DNA from: Sipunculus nudus
Taxonomy: Eukaryota > Annelida > Sipuncula > Golfingiida > Sipunculidae
Length of the DNA: 64,000 nucleotides
Direction of reading: 5' to 3'
Assembly (NCBI GenBank): GCA_026874595.1
Contig: CM049312.1
Location: 77,165,429 to 77,229,428 of the forward strand
Positions within the stretch are counted from its first letter, which is position 1, and each line of letters starts with the position of its first letter. The position numbers and the translations under genes were made by a program. The notes beneath the pieces are model-generated. The model did not search any database and was not told the origin of the DNA. It saw only the letters and a program-made list of their open reading frames with translations. Of this stretch, positions 10,991 to 22,111 are shown one piece after another.

Positions 10991-11837
10991 TTCATAAATA
11001 GTAAACGATTCAGTCTTCTGCTCCCCTGGTCCACCAGAATTTGTATATCACTTGGATTCCTGAAGATTTATTGAAATGTATAACCTATCTAGGAGTGGAT
11101 GATTTATACCCACTGTTTATTATTCGTTAGCCAAGTTTGAAAATTAATTAAAGAATGATTAAAACACAGTTCACCATTCAGATACTTATACATAGCTAGT
11201 TTTCTTGTATCAAGAGTTTGTCCAGTCAGACATCCTGTGGATTTGTATTAACTGATTAAAATTAAATTTCTCTTTCCTTTTGCTTGTGAGCTGACAATAC
11301 TTTCTTTTCTGTTAGTACAATTAAACCTCAGTGCTTGCACATGTTGCTTTTATCTTTATATATACCAGGGCTGTTTACACCATTTATCTATATTATATTT
11401 ACAAGTAAATTTATTAACACAGTCAGTTAAATATATTTGGTTAGGTACAGTTTTTGCGTAATTGCATTGAAATTTTAAATTGCACTTTGGAATAATGATA
11501 TATTATAAAGTAATTTTTTCCTGGATTTTCACCGTATCATGGCTGCAGCTTTCAATGTTTTAATTGTTGTTGCTTCCTTCACTAAGCAGATTTGTCCCCT
11601 TCAATTCAAGAACACCTGGAAAGAAATGATAAAAAAATATTATTGACAGGATGTTGAGAGAATATGCAGGCTCACACAGGAGATGGCAGATATTTTCCAA
11701 CCTACTCAGTTGTATCAGGGTCTGTCAGGGAGAGGCAGAAAAAAGGTGTGGTGGATAACCTGCAGAGAACTAAAAGTCAGTTCCCTGGTTGATTTTCAGA
11801 ACCTGTCAGCCAGTGTGGGAAATATAGATTGTTTTGT
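10991..11837. other. AT-rich non-coding DNA
   Basis: No gene, RNA or repeat structure that I can support. Confidence 0.4.
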
Positions 11838-11840
11838 GGC

Positions 11841-11896
11841 TGAGAGAGAGAGAGAGAGACACACACAGACAAAGACAGACAAAGACAGACAGACAC

Positions 11897-11934
<38 letters not shown>
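11841..11934. repeat. GA/CA microsatellite
   Basis: The tract is (GA)n at 11841-11858, then (AC)n and GACA units, then a long (GA)n at 11904-11933. It continues into purine-rich DNA up to about 12380, so the plus strand is almost all A and G for more than 500 bases. Hydrophobic or Ser/Leu-rich frames on the minus strand here are by-products of the repeat. Confidence 0.95.
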
Positions 11935-11936
<2 letters not shown>

Positions 11937-12395
11937 GAGGTTAAGAAAAAGAGAAAGATTGAGATACAGAGAAAGACATAGACACAAAGAGTGATATACA
12001 CAAAGACAGAGACAGAAAAAGACAGGCAATAGAGAGAGAGAAAGGCAAAACGAAGGAAAGAAAGTTAAAAGATCAGAAGGACAAAAATGAGACAATAGAT
12101 TGGAAGAGAGGTTTAGAAAGACTAAGGAAAATTGTCCACTTCAAAACGGGCGAGAACTATAAATAATAGAAGTGACAGTTAGTTCAGTATATTTAAAAAA
12201 AACAAAATGTAAATTGTTGAAAGAGTTGTTGAAGAAAAAAGTATTTGAAGTCAAATACAGAGAAACCACAGGAGAGATTAAAGAAATGTGATAGAAAGAG
12301 GGAAAGTTAAAATATGAGGAATATATGAAAGAATATGGAAGAAGAGTAAGAATTTCAAAAGGGAAAGAAAGGAACAAGATGTATCTTATTGTAGG
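11935..12395. repeat. Purine-rich tract
   Basis: The plus strand is dominated by A and G with many 'agaaag', 'gacagaga' and 'gaaagaga' words. It is probably decayed microsatellite DNA. No coding content. Confidence 0.7.
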
Positions 12396-13610
12396 ATCAA
12401 ATTGATGTTAGGATGTAGGTAATGGTAATACATAGATTAATTATGGTGGAATGTAGGTTATTGTAGGATGTAGGTTATGGTAGGATAAGGGTTTCTGTAG
12501 GATGAAGGTTACAGCAGGATGTAGGTTATGGTTAGGTCTAGGTTATAGAAGGATGTAGGTTATGATAGGATGTAGGTTATGGTAAGATGTAGGTTATAAA
12601 TGAATCCTGGTTATAGAAGGATTTTGGTTATAGTAGGATGTTGTTTATGGTAGGATGTTGGTTATGGTAGGATGTTGGTTATGGTAGGATGTTGGTTATG
12701 GTAGAATGGATGTTATAGTAGGATGAAGGTTGTAGGTTATGGTAGGATGTAGGTTATATAAAGATGTAGGTTATTGTAGGATGTAGGTTATGGTAGGAAT
12801 AAAGTTATAGAAAGATGTAAATTATGGTAGAATGTAGGTTAGGGTAGGATGTATGTTATAGTATGATGTATGTTATAGATGGATGTTGTTAATGGTAGGA
12901 TGTTGGTTATAGTAGGATGTAGGTTATAGAAGGATGTAGGTTATAGTAGGCTGTAGGTTATAGAAGGATGTTGGTTATGGTAGGATGTTGGTTACAGTAG
13001 AATGTAGGTTAAAGTAGGATATAGGTTACAGTAGGATATAGGTTATAATAGGATGTAGGTTATAGAAAGATGTAGGTTATATGGTAGGATGTAGGCCATA
13101 GAAGGATGTAGGTTATAGTAGGATGTAGGCCATAGAAGGATGTAGGTTAAGGTAGGATGTAGGTTATAGAAGGATGTAGGTTACAGTAGGATGTAGGTCA
13201 TAGAAAGATGTAGGTTATGGTTGGATGTATGTTATGGTAGGATGTAGGTTAAGGTAGGATGTAGGTTATGGTAGGATGTTGGTTATTGTAGGTTGTAGGT
13301 TAAGGTAGGATGTAGAAATTTAGAAAGATGTAGCTTTTGGAAGGATGTAGGTTATAGAAGGTTGAAGTTTATGGTAGGATGTTGGTTATGGTAGGATGTA
13401 GGTTATAGAAAAATGTTTGTTATGGTAGGATGTAGTTTATGGTAGGATGGAGGTTATAGAAAGATGTAGGTTATAGTAGGATGTGGGTTATAATATGATG
13501 TAGGTTATGGTAGCACATAGGGTATGGCAGGATGCAGGTTATGGTAAGATATGGGTATTGTAGGACGTATGTCAAGCTCAGATGTAAGTGCTAGTAGAAT
13601 GTAGGTTATG
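12396..13610. repeat. 1.2-kb minisatellite with a 17-bp unit
   Basis: About 70 units of consensus GTAGGATGTAGGTTATG run head to tail, with variants such as GTAGGATGTTGGTTATG and AAGGATGTAGGTTATAG. Purity is highest at about 12640-12700 and 13030-13300, and both edges are degenerate. Around 13085-13210, units alternate between a 'ggccatagaa' or 'ggtcatagaa' form and a 'ggttatagta' or 'ggttacagta' form, which gives a 34-bp higher-order period. The unit contains TAG codons and is not a multiple of 3, so it does not code. Confidence 0.95.
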
Positions 13611-14034
13611 GCATTGGAATTCTTAGCTGAAGGTCCTAATTACAATTTAATGGTGAAAAGGTACAATGTGTTGAAATCACTTCTTTTATAACATATCGAG
13701 GACATTTATTGCTATAAGATCTCCCACTTTAGATAAGAAAACACCTTATAAACATGTATGATTACATTTCAGTGTTTTGTTGTTTCAAACTGGTCATAAT
13801 TATCTGACCTTAGGAGAATTCACTAAAACTTAAAGATTAGCTGTTGCAATTATTTATTTCATGATATTTAAATTCAAGTGCAAAAGTGATTGAAGTATAT
13901 GATTTCATTATAACATTAATATTTCCTATAAAAATAATTTTGAGATCAGACACTTGTGAATGTAACCTTTTCAATAATTTTCCAGTGTAGAAAATAATTC
14001 TAATAGTTATATAAATGCATATGTTTTGAGTTTG
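13611..14034. other. AT-rich non-coding DNA
   Basis: No supported feature between the minisatellite and the following transposon remnant. Confidence 0.4.
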
Positions 14035-14345
14035 CAGGGGCAGATACAGGAATTTAGAATAGGGGGGGGGGGGGGCTCACTTTGTGAGTTGAGCCTAAGC
14101 GCCGAATTGGGGGGGGGGGGGGGGGAGGTAATGGCCCAGGTGTAGAAATTTTTTGAAAATTCAGGTTGTAATCATGCAATCTGGGGTGATTTAAATACAT
14201 GCATTATATAAACAAAACATACATTGTAACTTTTTTATACACTTGGTGTACTATGAGTTTTTTCCCCAGATTTTTTTGGTAAGGTCGAAAATAGGGGAGG
14301 GGGGGGGGCGCAGGCCCCCTGCGCCCCCTCCTAAATCAGCCCCTG
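14035..14345. mobile_element. Small hAT-like non-autonomous element with G runs
   Basis: The left end reads CAGGGGCAGATACAGGAATT and the right end, on the other strand, reads CAGGGGCTGATTTAGGAGGG, so short inverted repeats start with CAGGGGC. GTTTG directly precedes the left end and directly follows the right end, which may be what is left of a target duplication (hAT elements make 8 bp). The interior has runs of 14 to 18 G at about 14064-14077 and 14110-14127 and a GC-rich hairpin near 14300-14335 ('caggccccctgcg'). There is no transposase frame. hAT assignment rests on the end sequence only. Confidence 0.55.
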
Positions 14346-14449
14346 GTTTGGTAAATTTTTTTGGTTGCCTACAACATTTCTTTGAGTCGACCATGTCAGG
14401 AGACCAAGCAGTGGTAATCTATAGTTTCTATGGAGCTAAAGCTTGATCT

Positions 14450-14720
14450 TTTATGAGAGCTGGGGTCTGCACTCAGACGGCAGGCTCGTTGTGTGGTGTA
14501 TAAGCACGATTCTGAGGTTAAATGGAGGACTCGATCCTCGTAATGAAATTGACAGACATGAAAATCACGTCATGGCATGTCAAAGCCAATAGAAAATCCA
14601 TCTCAAGAAGACGCAACCAGGGACCCTTGTTGTGTCTGAAAACCAACCATGGGTTTGATGTGGGCTCTGATGACACTTTGGAGTGACCTGTGTGTGACGT
14701 TAATACTTCTCAGCGGCTCA
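14450..14720. other. Unique island without clear function
   Basis: This is a moderately GC-rich, non-repeated stretch. A small tRNA-like arrangement at about 14490-14545 ('gtggtgtataagcacg' followed by 'gaggactcgatcctc') was considered, but no complete cloverleaf could be drawn. It may be a conserved non-coding element. Confidence 0.2.
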
Positions 14721-15051
14721 TTATTCATATAATCATGCAGCCTGTTGAATCAATGTAACTTACAGGTGTAATGTTACAGCATCTTTTTCAGTAGACTCCA
14801 ACACTGCTTGCATTTCTTTTTCAAACTTGAAATAGTGTTCTACATAATATATATAATATGTTTTTTATGTATGTGGTAGTTAAAAGATTGGTCAGTTTAT
14901 TTTTATTATTGTTATCTATCCAATTGGTATAGTTGAGAATAGACTTTATTGCCGTGTCATGATATGTAATTTTTCATTGTATCTAGAATGACGTATAGCC
15001 TTAATTCTCATGTTCTTTTTATGAAACAGGACAAAATAAAAAAATATGCAA

Positions 15052-15235
15052 CAGTGTAACCAGTCTGAAAGACCACCTGTCTAATAAGACCACCTGTCTA
15101 ATAAGACCACCTGTCTATTATGACCATACTTGAGCTCTTTCATTGGTTATAACTCACCTGTCTTGTAAGATCACCTTTGAATTAAGAACATTTTTGCCTG
15201 TCCCTCAGGTGGTCTCATGACACAGGTTTTCCTTT
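15052..15235. mobile_element. Short pogo-like MITE (CAGTGnAACC ends)
   Basis: It starts CAGTGTAACCAGTCTGAAAG and has three tandem 'gaccacctgtctaataa' units, then 'tgtaagatcacctttga', and an inverted 'caggtggtctcatgacacaggtt' at the far side. A second copy with the same start and body is at 62096-62244. The right end is degenerate. It is non-autonomous, with no coding sequence. Confidence 0.6.
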
Positions 15236-15780
15236 ACATATTAGTAAAGTAAAATCTTTAAATTTAATCAATTAAGGTTACATTTGTCTTTAATTAGTTG
15301 GGGTTCTTTTATTTGCAAAATGTTTGGAAAAGAAATTTGGAAAACACAGCTAAACAGTGGAAATGTAAATAAAAACATTGCAAAGAAAGTGTACTTGAAA
15401 CAAGGGAAAGCACATGTAAAATGGGGAGATGGGATGCGTAGGAAGTAGGGAAAGTGTAGGAGAGGGAAGGTGAGAGAAACACCAAAGTATTGAAAAGAGA
15501 AAAGTGAAAATGGACAAAGATTACACAAAATCCTGGGAAGAAAAATAGACAGCAGGAGTAAGTTATATAGAAAAGAGTAAAGGAGAAAAGTTAAAGGAGA
15601 AAAGAAGGAAAATCAGGGAAATTTAAGGGAGAAAAGGGAGAAGTAGAAGAATATTGGGTTATAAATTGTAAGTTGAAGAAGAAAAAGGAAATAGAGATAA
15701 AGAAATCAAGGTGTAAAAAGGGAAGGGATAGAGAAATTTGCAGAAGATTTCACATGAAGGAACTTGGAGGGGTAAGAGCT
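15236..15780. repeat. Purine-rich non-coding DNA
   Basis: From about 15320 the plus strand is A/G-rich with irregular 'gggaaag', 'gagaaaag' and 'ggagaaaa' words, probably decayed simple sequence. The minus-strand frame at 15268-15528 is a Phe/Pro/Ser-rich artefact of this. Confidence 0.55.
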
Positions 15781-18419
15781 AGGTAGATGATGGAGTATGA
15801 TGACAGTCATGTGATCACTTTTATGGAGATGTATGTGTTTGATGTTTACTGCGATGAATCCACATGGAGGGATAAATCAACACATGGTTTTAGCGGTCAT
15901 GTAACTCTGGGAAGGCCAGACGTACAGATCACACAGAAACGTCATGGCCTTGATATAATATCACTAGCCTGTGATTGAGGGTTTGGTGCAGTCTGATGTA
16001 TTTCCGACAGTCTGGCATGGGTTTTCTCTGTACTAACTTTCCATGCTAATCCAGGGGGCCTCAAGTTACTACGTGGGTTCAGTCATCCAGGCAAGTATCT
16101 TTAAAAATATATACCATGTCTGGTACAGTTCCTGAAAAAGTCAGCCGCCATGATGTCAGACAGTACCCAGAGATTGCAGACCTCTTTTTTACAAAGTTTA
16201 TACATACACACATTTGACACTCCCTGCCCTGAACATTTTTATAGTTGCCCTTGAAAAACTTTTGGCTGAATTAGGTTCCTCCTTGTGTGTCTTAAATTTG
16301 GTTCCAGTGCGGTGGTGAACCAGAAACTATACAGTTTGTTATGATGTCTTACAATGATTCCTTTTGAATTCTGCTACAGGGAGAATGTTTCCCAGCGAAA
16401 ACTTCAATAAGTATAATTTTGGGATTGGGGCAATTTCTGAATTCTTTCTGGAAGTTATAAATGATTAAAAATACCAGAATGGGACACTGCATGAGTCTGA
16501 AATGCTTGATTTCTCACAAGACACCATCAATTGAAGTACAAAAGAGAAAGGGGCACTGGTAGGGACCATATCTAGAGGTTATTAATTTTGCTGCTAATCA
16601 ACAAAATCGCAAAAAGAAAACAAACTTGTTCTGGAAGAGTTTACCAACAACACTGGAACCAAGTTTTGATGGCCACATAGTATCAGCAGAAGCAGTTAAA
16701 CCATTGTAGTGAAGAAGCCCCTACTACATATTAATTATATAGATTAGATTCATTATACTTTGTTGCATGTTTATTCATGGATCTGAAAAATCTTGTGACC
16801 AGCAGTGTGACTCTGAATTCCATATCAGTGTTTTTAAGTGTAAAAAGTATAAATATAAATTAGGGTTGCAATATTAAACAGTATGATCTGTATTAAAGGC
16901 TGTTGGCCTATGCTTTTCCTACCAGGTTACTTTAAAATGAAAGATAAACTAACAACTAAACCATATAAGAGAATTCTTTTCTAAAACACATTATGGCTGT
17001 TGCTGTAATTAGTTCAAGTAAACATTTAATTTTCCATTGTATCATCATGTATTAATTACCATGTAATATATGTGTCTGAAAAAGCATTTTTTGGCAGTGA
17101 CGAGGGGAGCTGCATATAACACCTAACCTAATTTTGTAAGACAGGTTACATGGCTGCCCAGATATGTCAATCATGAGTGCAGTCTGGGATATAATTCCTT
17201 AATTCGATCAAATGATGCAAATAACTGTAATGGTAGCAGAATCAAACCAGGTCTAGTTTACCAGTACATCCTCAGGAAGTTATGATTCTTATGAATGCTT
17301 TCTTAATTTCTAATATTTTTTTACAGGCTTGATCTTTGATCATTTCTCTGAAACCTTTATTTATACACCTTTATCAGGAGGTCAGGTGTTATATTTTCCC
17401 CTTTGTTGTTTGGTTGGTTTGTCTGTTGGTAACTTTAAACAGAAAGTTATGAAATTTTGATTGGGATTAGGTTATCACCTAAGGAACAATAAGATAAATG
17501 TTGAAGGTATTTCATTATTTTTCATGGCCCTGTAAATACTGTTGGTTGGACTTCTGTTTCTCGAAGGCTTCAGTTTGTAATGCATGTTCATGAAGGGAAA
17601 ATTATCATGCAAATGAAAGCATCGTGACTTAGACACTCCATGAACAAGTAAACATAGATCATTTATACGGTAATCTCATTTGCATCTTATGCATATGTTA
17701 TTGAAAGGCTATGGGCTAATATGGGTAATGCTTATACTTACAGATCTCTTAAATTGCCTGTAAATAAAAAAAAATTAATAATATACAAATTATACCAGAT
17801 AAAATGTTATATATATGAAAAGGAAATTCCATACATTGAGGAAAGATGTCCTACCATTGTTCTGTCTACAACATTCCATTCATGTATTGATTCACTCCGT
17901 GTTGATTTCTACATGGTAAGATTGTCAAAATGGAAACCTTGTGGAACTGCAAAAAGCGCAAAAATAATAAAAACTTTTCTTGGCAAATATGGAGCCATTG
18001 TTGTTAATAACAGTACTTTACATTTGTGAGTAGGTCCTGTTTTATCAATATTCACTGTAACATCAAGTGGTTTTCTCTGGTTTTCTCTAACAGACCTACC
18101 TAGGGAGTTGCTGAAGAGTTCAATGGCACATGCTCATATTCATGGCTTTCAAAAGGAAGAAAATCTGAAAAGTCTGCGATGTTCAAGCCAAAATTTAGGA
18201 GCGTCACATGAGTACTTGGAGCATTCAAATTGCCATGTGTGATGATCCAAGTCAAATTGGATTGTGTAAATGGAATTTTTTTATTTTACGTAATTTGCAT
18301 ATCTTTATAGAATTATATTTTGTGTCATGCATTACCTTATTGCTTGACCAAAGTTAAATATAAGGGTTAGTATTGGTTGGTGTTTACGCAATTGATTGGT
18401 TTTTAAGAAAGTCAGCAGC
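15781..18419. other. Non-coding DNA, no clear feature
   Basis: There is a short higher-complexity stretch at about 15790-16100. The plus-strand frame at 17721-18029 (102 codons, Lys/Ile-rich at its start) has no recognisable domain and no codon signal I trust. I see nothing else to report. Confidence 0.4.
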
Positions 18420-18610
18420 TGTGGTCAGTAACTACCCAGTACTTCAAGAGCCAACTTTCATCCTCTCATTGCAGCAGCCAGAAATTCCACTTGTCAGCTC
18501 GGATGCCTGGACGCCCAGAACTGAGCATCAAAGGTAGATTTTGAGTGTTACAGACACTTACCGCCATGTTCCCGAAAGCCCTGATATTGTATACCTGTGT
18601 GTCTGGGATA
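18420..18610 (+). repeat. Dispersed repeat (pairs with 50320-50505)
   Basis: Both regions share, in order, 'atcctctc', 'cagccagaaatt', 'cttgga'-like, 'cacagatactt' or 'acagacactta', then 'cc..gt......gagagccctg' or 'gaaagccctg' and 'tattgtatacctg' or 'ttacacttttgcct'. The match is diverged but collinear over about 180 bp, which suggests an old interspersed repeat of unknown family. Confidence 0.5.
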
Positions 18611-20720
18611 CAAACTGAAATTTCTGACACACTCTCAATTAATACAAACTCTGAGTCATTGGAATAACAACTAACCTTGTAACTTTATCCATAGTCTATT
18701 GGGAAATATAAGGGAATTAGACCTGAATTTCCCAGAAGTAAACTTATCTTCCACAGAAATCAGTGAATATAATATATTGTTGTCTGCAAGTAAAACATCA
18801 ATTGTATAAAAATCTTATGTTTATATAAAGAAGCTAACTTTATTTAATGTAGGTCTTGTAGTAAATACTAAAAATACTAATACTAATGCAAGATGATTCA
18901 ACAAGATCATATAGTTTAACAAATTTAAGTCAATTATTAAGATGCTTAATTAAAGTAGCAGCACTTGGAATACCCATATACATTTATTTAAAATCAATCA
19001 AATGATGTTTTAATCATATTAGACCAATAAATTATTCATTATGTTTAACCAGGTACAATTTTCTTTCTGATTTTTTTATAAGAAAACCTTAAAACTAAAA
19101 TTTTAAATTTTGATTAAAAAAAATTTTTTAATCAAGATCGAAAGACACATGATAGAGGAAAACAAAATAGAGCTTTTGAGATATTGTAATGTAGTTTAAT
19201 ATTAGCCTGCTGTGAATGGGAGCTTAAATTAGCATATATTATATTTAAATAATTGAAAAAAATATTAAATGATCGAATAAAAATAAATAAAATTTCAAAA
19301 ATGTTTAAACCATCAACACAGACACTGTACCAGGTTAAGAATGATATGTAATTTAAGGATGTAATATTAATTTTCTATATATTAATATTAATCACTTTTT
19401 GCTTTATTTTGAATTAGGATGGTTTTATTCGTCTGCTGCCTCAAAAAATATTTCACTGGCACTTTTAATATCACATGGAGGAATAGTTCATATTCATATA
19501 TTACAAAATAAAATCAAAGGTCACTAGGTACATAGTCAATAATGATATTTTTGATCATGTTGGACAGTTGGGCTTATAAGAACAAAAAAGTGTTCAGAAT
19601 ATTTAAAGTTGCAGCTGAGACGTGTTTTATACCAGAAGTGTGATAATATTTCTGAGCTATAGTAAAACATCAGTGGTGTCTGCTCTGAGCACAGCTGTTA
19701 AAGCCAGGCCATCCATAAAAATCTTGCTTTGGGGCTTAGAACATCAAGATCAATACTGTACTAGTATGTTTTAGAACTTGTTCTATCTGGGGCATTCTTG
19801 GCCATGAAAACACAACTTTGCGGGCTTTCTAACTGGACTGAGTATTACATATGGCATAATTTTTGTGAATTGTGATACTGGCCATGCTGACTGCACTGCA
19901 GTCACCATCAATAGTTTCTTGACTTAATCACTATACAGCTGTTATTAATATTAATTCAGCTATGAGTTAGGAATTAACACCCAAAAAAATATTTGTGAAT
20001 GTACAAACCAGAACCTGACTCCCATACCCATGGTCACCAGCAATTCCTGCTTCTTGCACGACTCAGCTGTCAATCACATATAACCAGTGGAACTAACATG
20101 GAGGAAGTTTTTTCAATATTCTGAGTCAAAACAGAATCTTTTTTTGGACATGATGGATATTGTTAGAAAGTAAATATTTTGTTGTATGTCTGATTGCTTC
20201 TAGTTGACACAATAATTTAAACAGTGAGACATTTTCAAGAATAACAAAAATATTTTGTTCTTTGAAATTTTCATTGTAGTTTTTGACATAACATTTGGTG
20301 TCACTCTGACAGCTCAGTAAACTATCTTATGCCAGAGAGGCAAAAATGTCACCAGATCATTCTTGTCCGGTGTAGAATTTTACTGTCTCACTTTCTGCTT
20401 GAATCTTTTCCATGGCAGAGGATAAAGGTCAACTGGTGGTGTCATGCTGTTTGACGTGATGTCACATGGATCATTTTCACATTAACCTTGTTTGAATATT
20501 CTCAACCATAATTTTGCTACTGTTGGAAAATGGGAAGGTCAGCCAAGTGGCTTCAGCTCATGGGATTGTGATGAAGACCAAAAAAGCCGCATCATTAGGG
20601 CATGGGTTTTAGGAGACCAGTTGTCGCTATAGTTCTTTACAGTTAAAAGGTGTCAGCCAATCAGATTTTAACCTTGTTAACCTCTGACTCATTTAGGGCA
20701 AAATTGCATAACACTTTGAT
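18611..20720. other. AT-rich non-coding DNA downstream of the receptor gene
   Basis: Very AT-rich from 18700 to 19560 with no open frame of note. The part nearest 20720 may hold 3' UTR of the minus-strand receptor if a distal poly(A) site is used; I cannot show this. Confidence 0.4.
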
Positions 20721-20724
20721 ACCT

Positions 20725-20730
20725 TTATTT
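20725..20730 (-). terminator. Candidate poly(A) signal of the receptor gene
   Basis: TTTATT on the plus strand is AATAAA on the minus strand, about 100 bases after the stop codon of the receptor frame. It is the nearest canonical signal downstream. Use of this site is not shown. Confidence 0.45.
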
Positions 20731-20827
20731 CCATTTCAAGTTTCAGTGAAACTCAAATTTCACAAATATCATGCAAATAACTGATATCTGAATTTGTCTC
20801 TCGAGAGATCAGTCATTATGTTTACAG

Positions 20828-22111
20828 TTAACAAGATGTGACACTATGGAGCCGCACCTCGCAGGGTTTGTCAGATTTGTTGCGAGGTTCTCGTTTAACA
20901 CCTCCGTTACATTGATGGTTATGGTCCATGTATCCTTCATTGCACAACGGACAGTTTAAACTTGTTTGAAATCCCTGCGAAGATGGAGTCCGTGGGTGAG
21001 CTGACCCTTGACCTGGCTCTGCTGGCGCCCGATTGGTCAGTAACATTAATGGGGTATCTGCTCCGGTGCATGTTTCCCGCTCTAAATTGCCACAACATAA
21101 TCGTGCCCCAGACTGGCAAAGTTGGTAGCAGATGCCCAAATTGCGGTCAAACAGTATTAATACAACTGGGTTTATTGCAGCATTTGACCAGGCAATAAAA
21201 GTTAGTAACTTGTAAATTTTCGTTGGTTGGTTGAAGCTTGGATCTACTATTGTTAATATAAACAAGGGGTACCAACAGACAATAAACACAACTGTAATAA
21301 TTATAAGAGTCCTCGCTCTACTCAGTGAATCCCGGATCATTTTCCTTAAAAGTTGAGGTTCTTGTCGTTGACCTCGGCTGATTGCTACAGAAGCTCGAAC
21401 CAGAGATGTAATTCTGTGTGTTGAGTTTGACTGAACATGGCGGTAAAAAAACACCAAATAATACACTGACCCAACCATTGCCAGGGTCATTATGACTATC
21501 CACATTGTATGTACAACGTAACTTTTGATGGTTCCATACACAAAAACACAGTTACCTATCAAAGCGTTGTAGTCGAAATTACCACCGATGATTGTAGGTC
21601 CCATATGAAGGATCAAACTTCCAATATACACCATAATAATCCCAAATATGACACATGATAAACTACCGTGGCCTTCCCTGCCAACATTGTGTTCCCCAAA
21701 AGTGTACGCTTCACAGCAGATCATCGCAACGATGTTAAATGCTGATGCGGTAACCACAATGACGTAAGATCCACCAATGAGAGTGCAGAAGCTCGGTGCG
21801 GAGTTGTTCAACAAGCTGTGAGCAAATGGTATGCAGTAGGCACATTTTAATATATCCAGTACACATCCATGTACAATGAATCCACTAGTCATTCTGCGTA
21901 ATCTTTGCTGCAAGGCAACGAACAACATCACAGCAAGGTTTAACAGCAGACCAGCGATAGCAATACAAATCAAGTAGTAAGCCTCTTTACGATTTTCCAC
22001 CGGAACCTCATTCTCCTGGTTTAAGATACCACTCTCTGGCTCGATCATTGTATCATATGTTTCGTTTAGGTAAAATGGAGGATCAAAGCCAGGATACTCG
22101 ATGTCAGCCAT
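20828..22111 (-). CDS. Orphan class A (rhodopsin-like) G-protein-coupled receptor, intronless
   Basis: This 427-aa protein should span the plasma membrane seven times and couple an unknown extracellular signal to G proteins. Predicted helices are near residues 44-67, 76-99, 112-136, 152-172, 196-222, 267-289 and 299-321. Class A marks seen: N58 (1.50), D86 (2.50), C109 with C188 for the usual disulfide, CWYP at 279-282 in helix 6, and N314-P315 in helix 7. N16 and N102 are possible N-glycosylation sites. The end of helix 3 reads E134-A135-Y136, so the arginine of D/E-R-Y is absent; NPxxY ends in Leu (L318). The tail has clustered Cys (332, 339, 340; possible palmitoylation) and a CPLC...HNHQC cluster at 387-401. 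The start is supported by an in-frame TGA 13 codons upstream (22150-22148) and an AAG-ATG-G context. Amine- or peptide-receptor subfamily could not be decided. Confidence 0.93.
   Translation of the reverse strand: MADIEYPGFDPPFYLNETYDTMIEPESGILNQENEVPVENRKEAYYLICIAIAGLLLNLAVMLFVALQQRLRRMTSGFIVHGCVLDILKCAYCIPFAHSLLNNSAPSFCTLIGGSYVIVVTASAFNIVAMICCEAYTFGEHNVGREGHGSLSCVIFGIIMVYIGSLILHMGPTIIGGNFDYNALIGNCVFVYGTIKSYVVHTMWIVIMTLAMVGSVYYLVFFYRHVQSNSTHRITSLVRASVAISRGQRQEPQLLRKMIRDSLSRARTLIIITVVFIVCWYPLFILTIVDPSFNQPTKIYKLLTFIAWSNAAINPVVLILFDRNLGICYQLCQSGARLCCGNLERETCTGADTPLMLLTNRAPAEPGQGSAHPRTPSSQGFQTSLNCPLCNEGYMDHNHQCNGGVKREPRNKSDKPCEVRLHSVTSC

Noticed and set aside
11777-12095. Two Ser/Leu-rich minus-strand frames as secreted or membrane proteins
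   Set aside because: They are the translation of the GA/CA microsatellite and purine-rich tract.
12396-13610. A CRISPR array, because of many short regular repeats
   Set aside because: Units are contiguous with no unique spacers, and the genome is clearly eukaryotic; it is a minisatellite.
14490-14545. A tRNA gene
   Set aside because: A T-arm-like and a D-arm-like piece are present, but acceptor and anticodon stems cannot be paired.
17721-18029. A 102-codon frame as a small gene
   Set aside because: The first third is an A-rich Lys/Ile stretch and no domain, splice site or good start context was seen.
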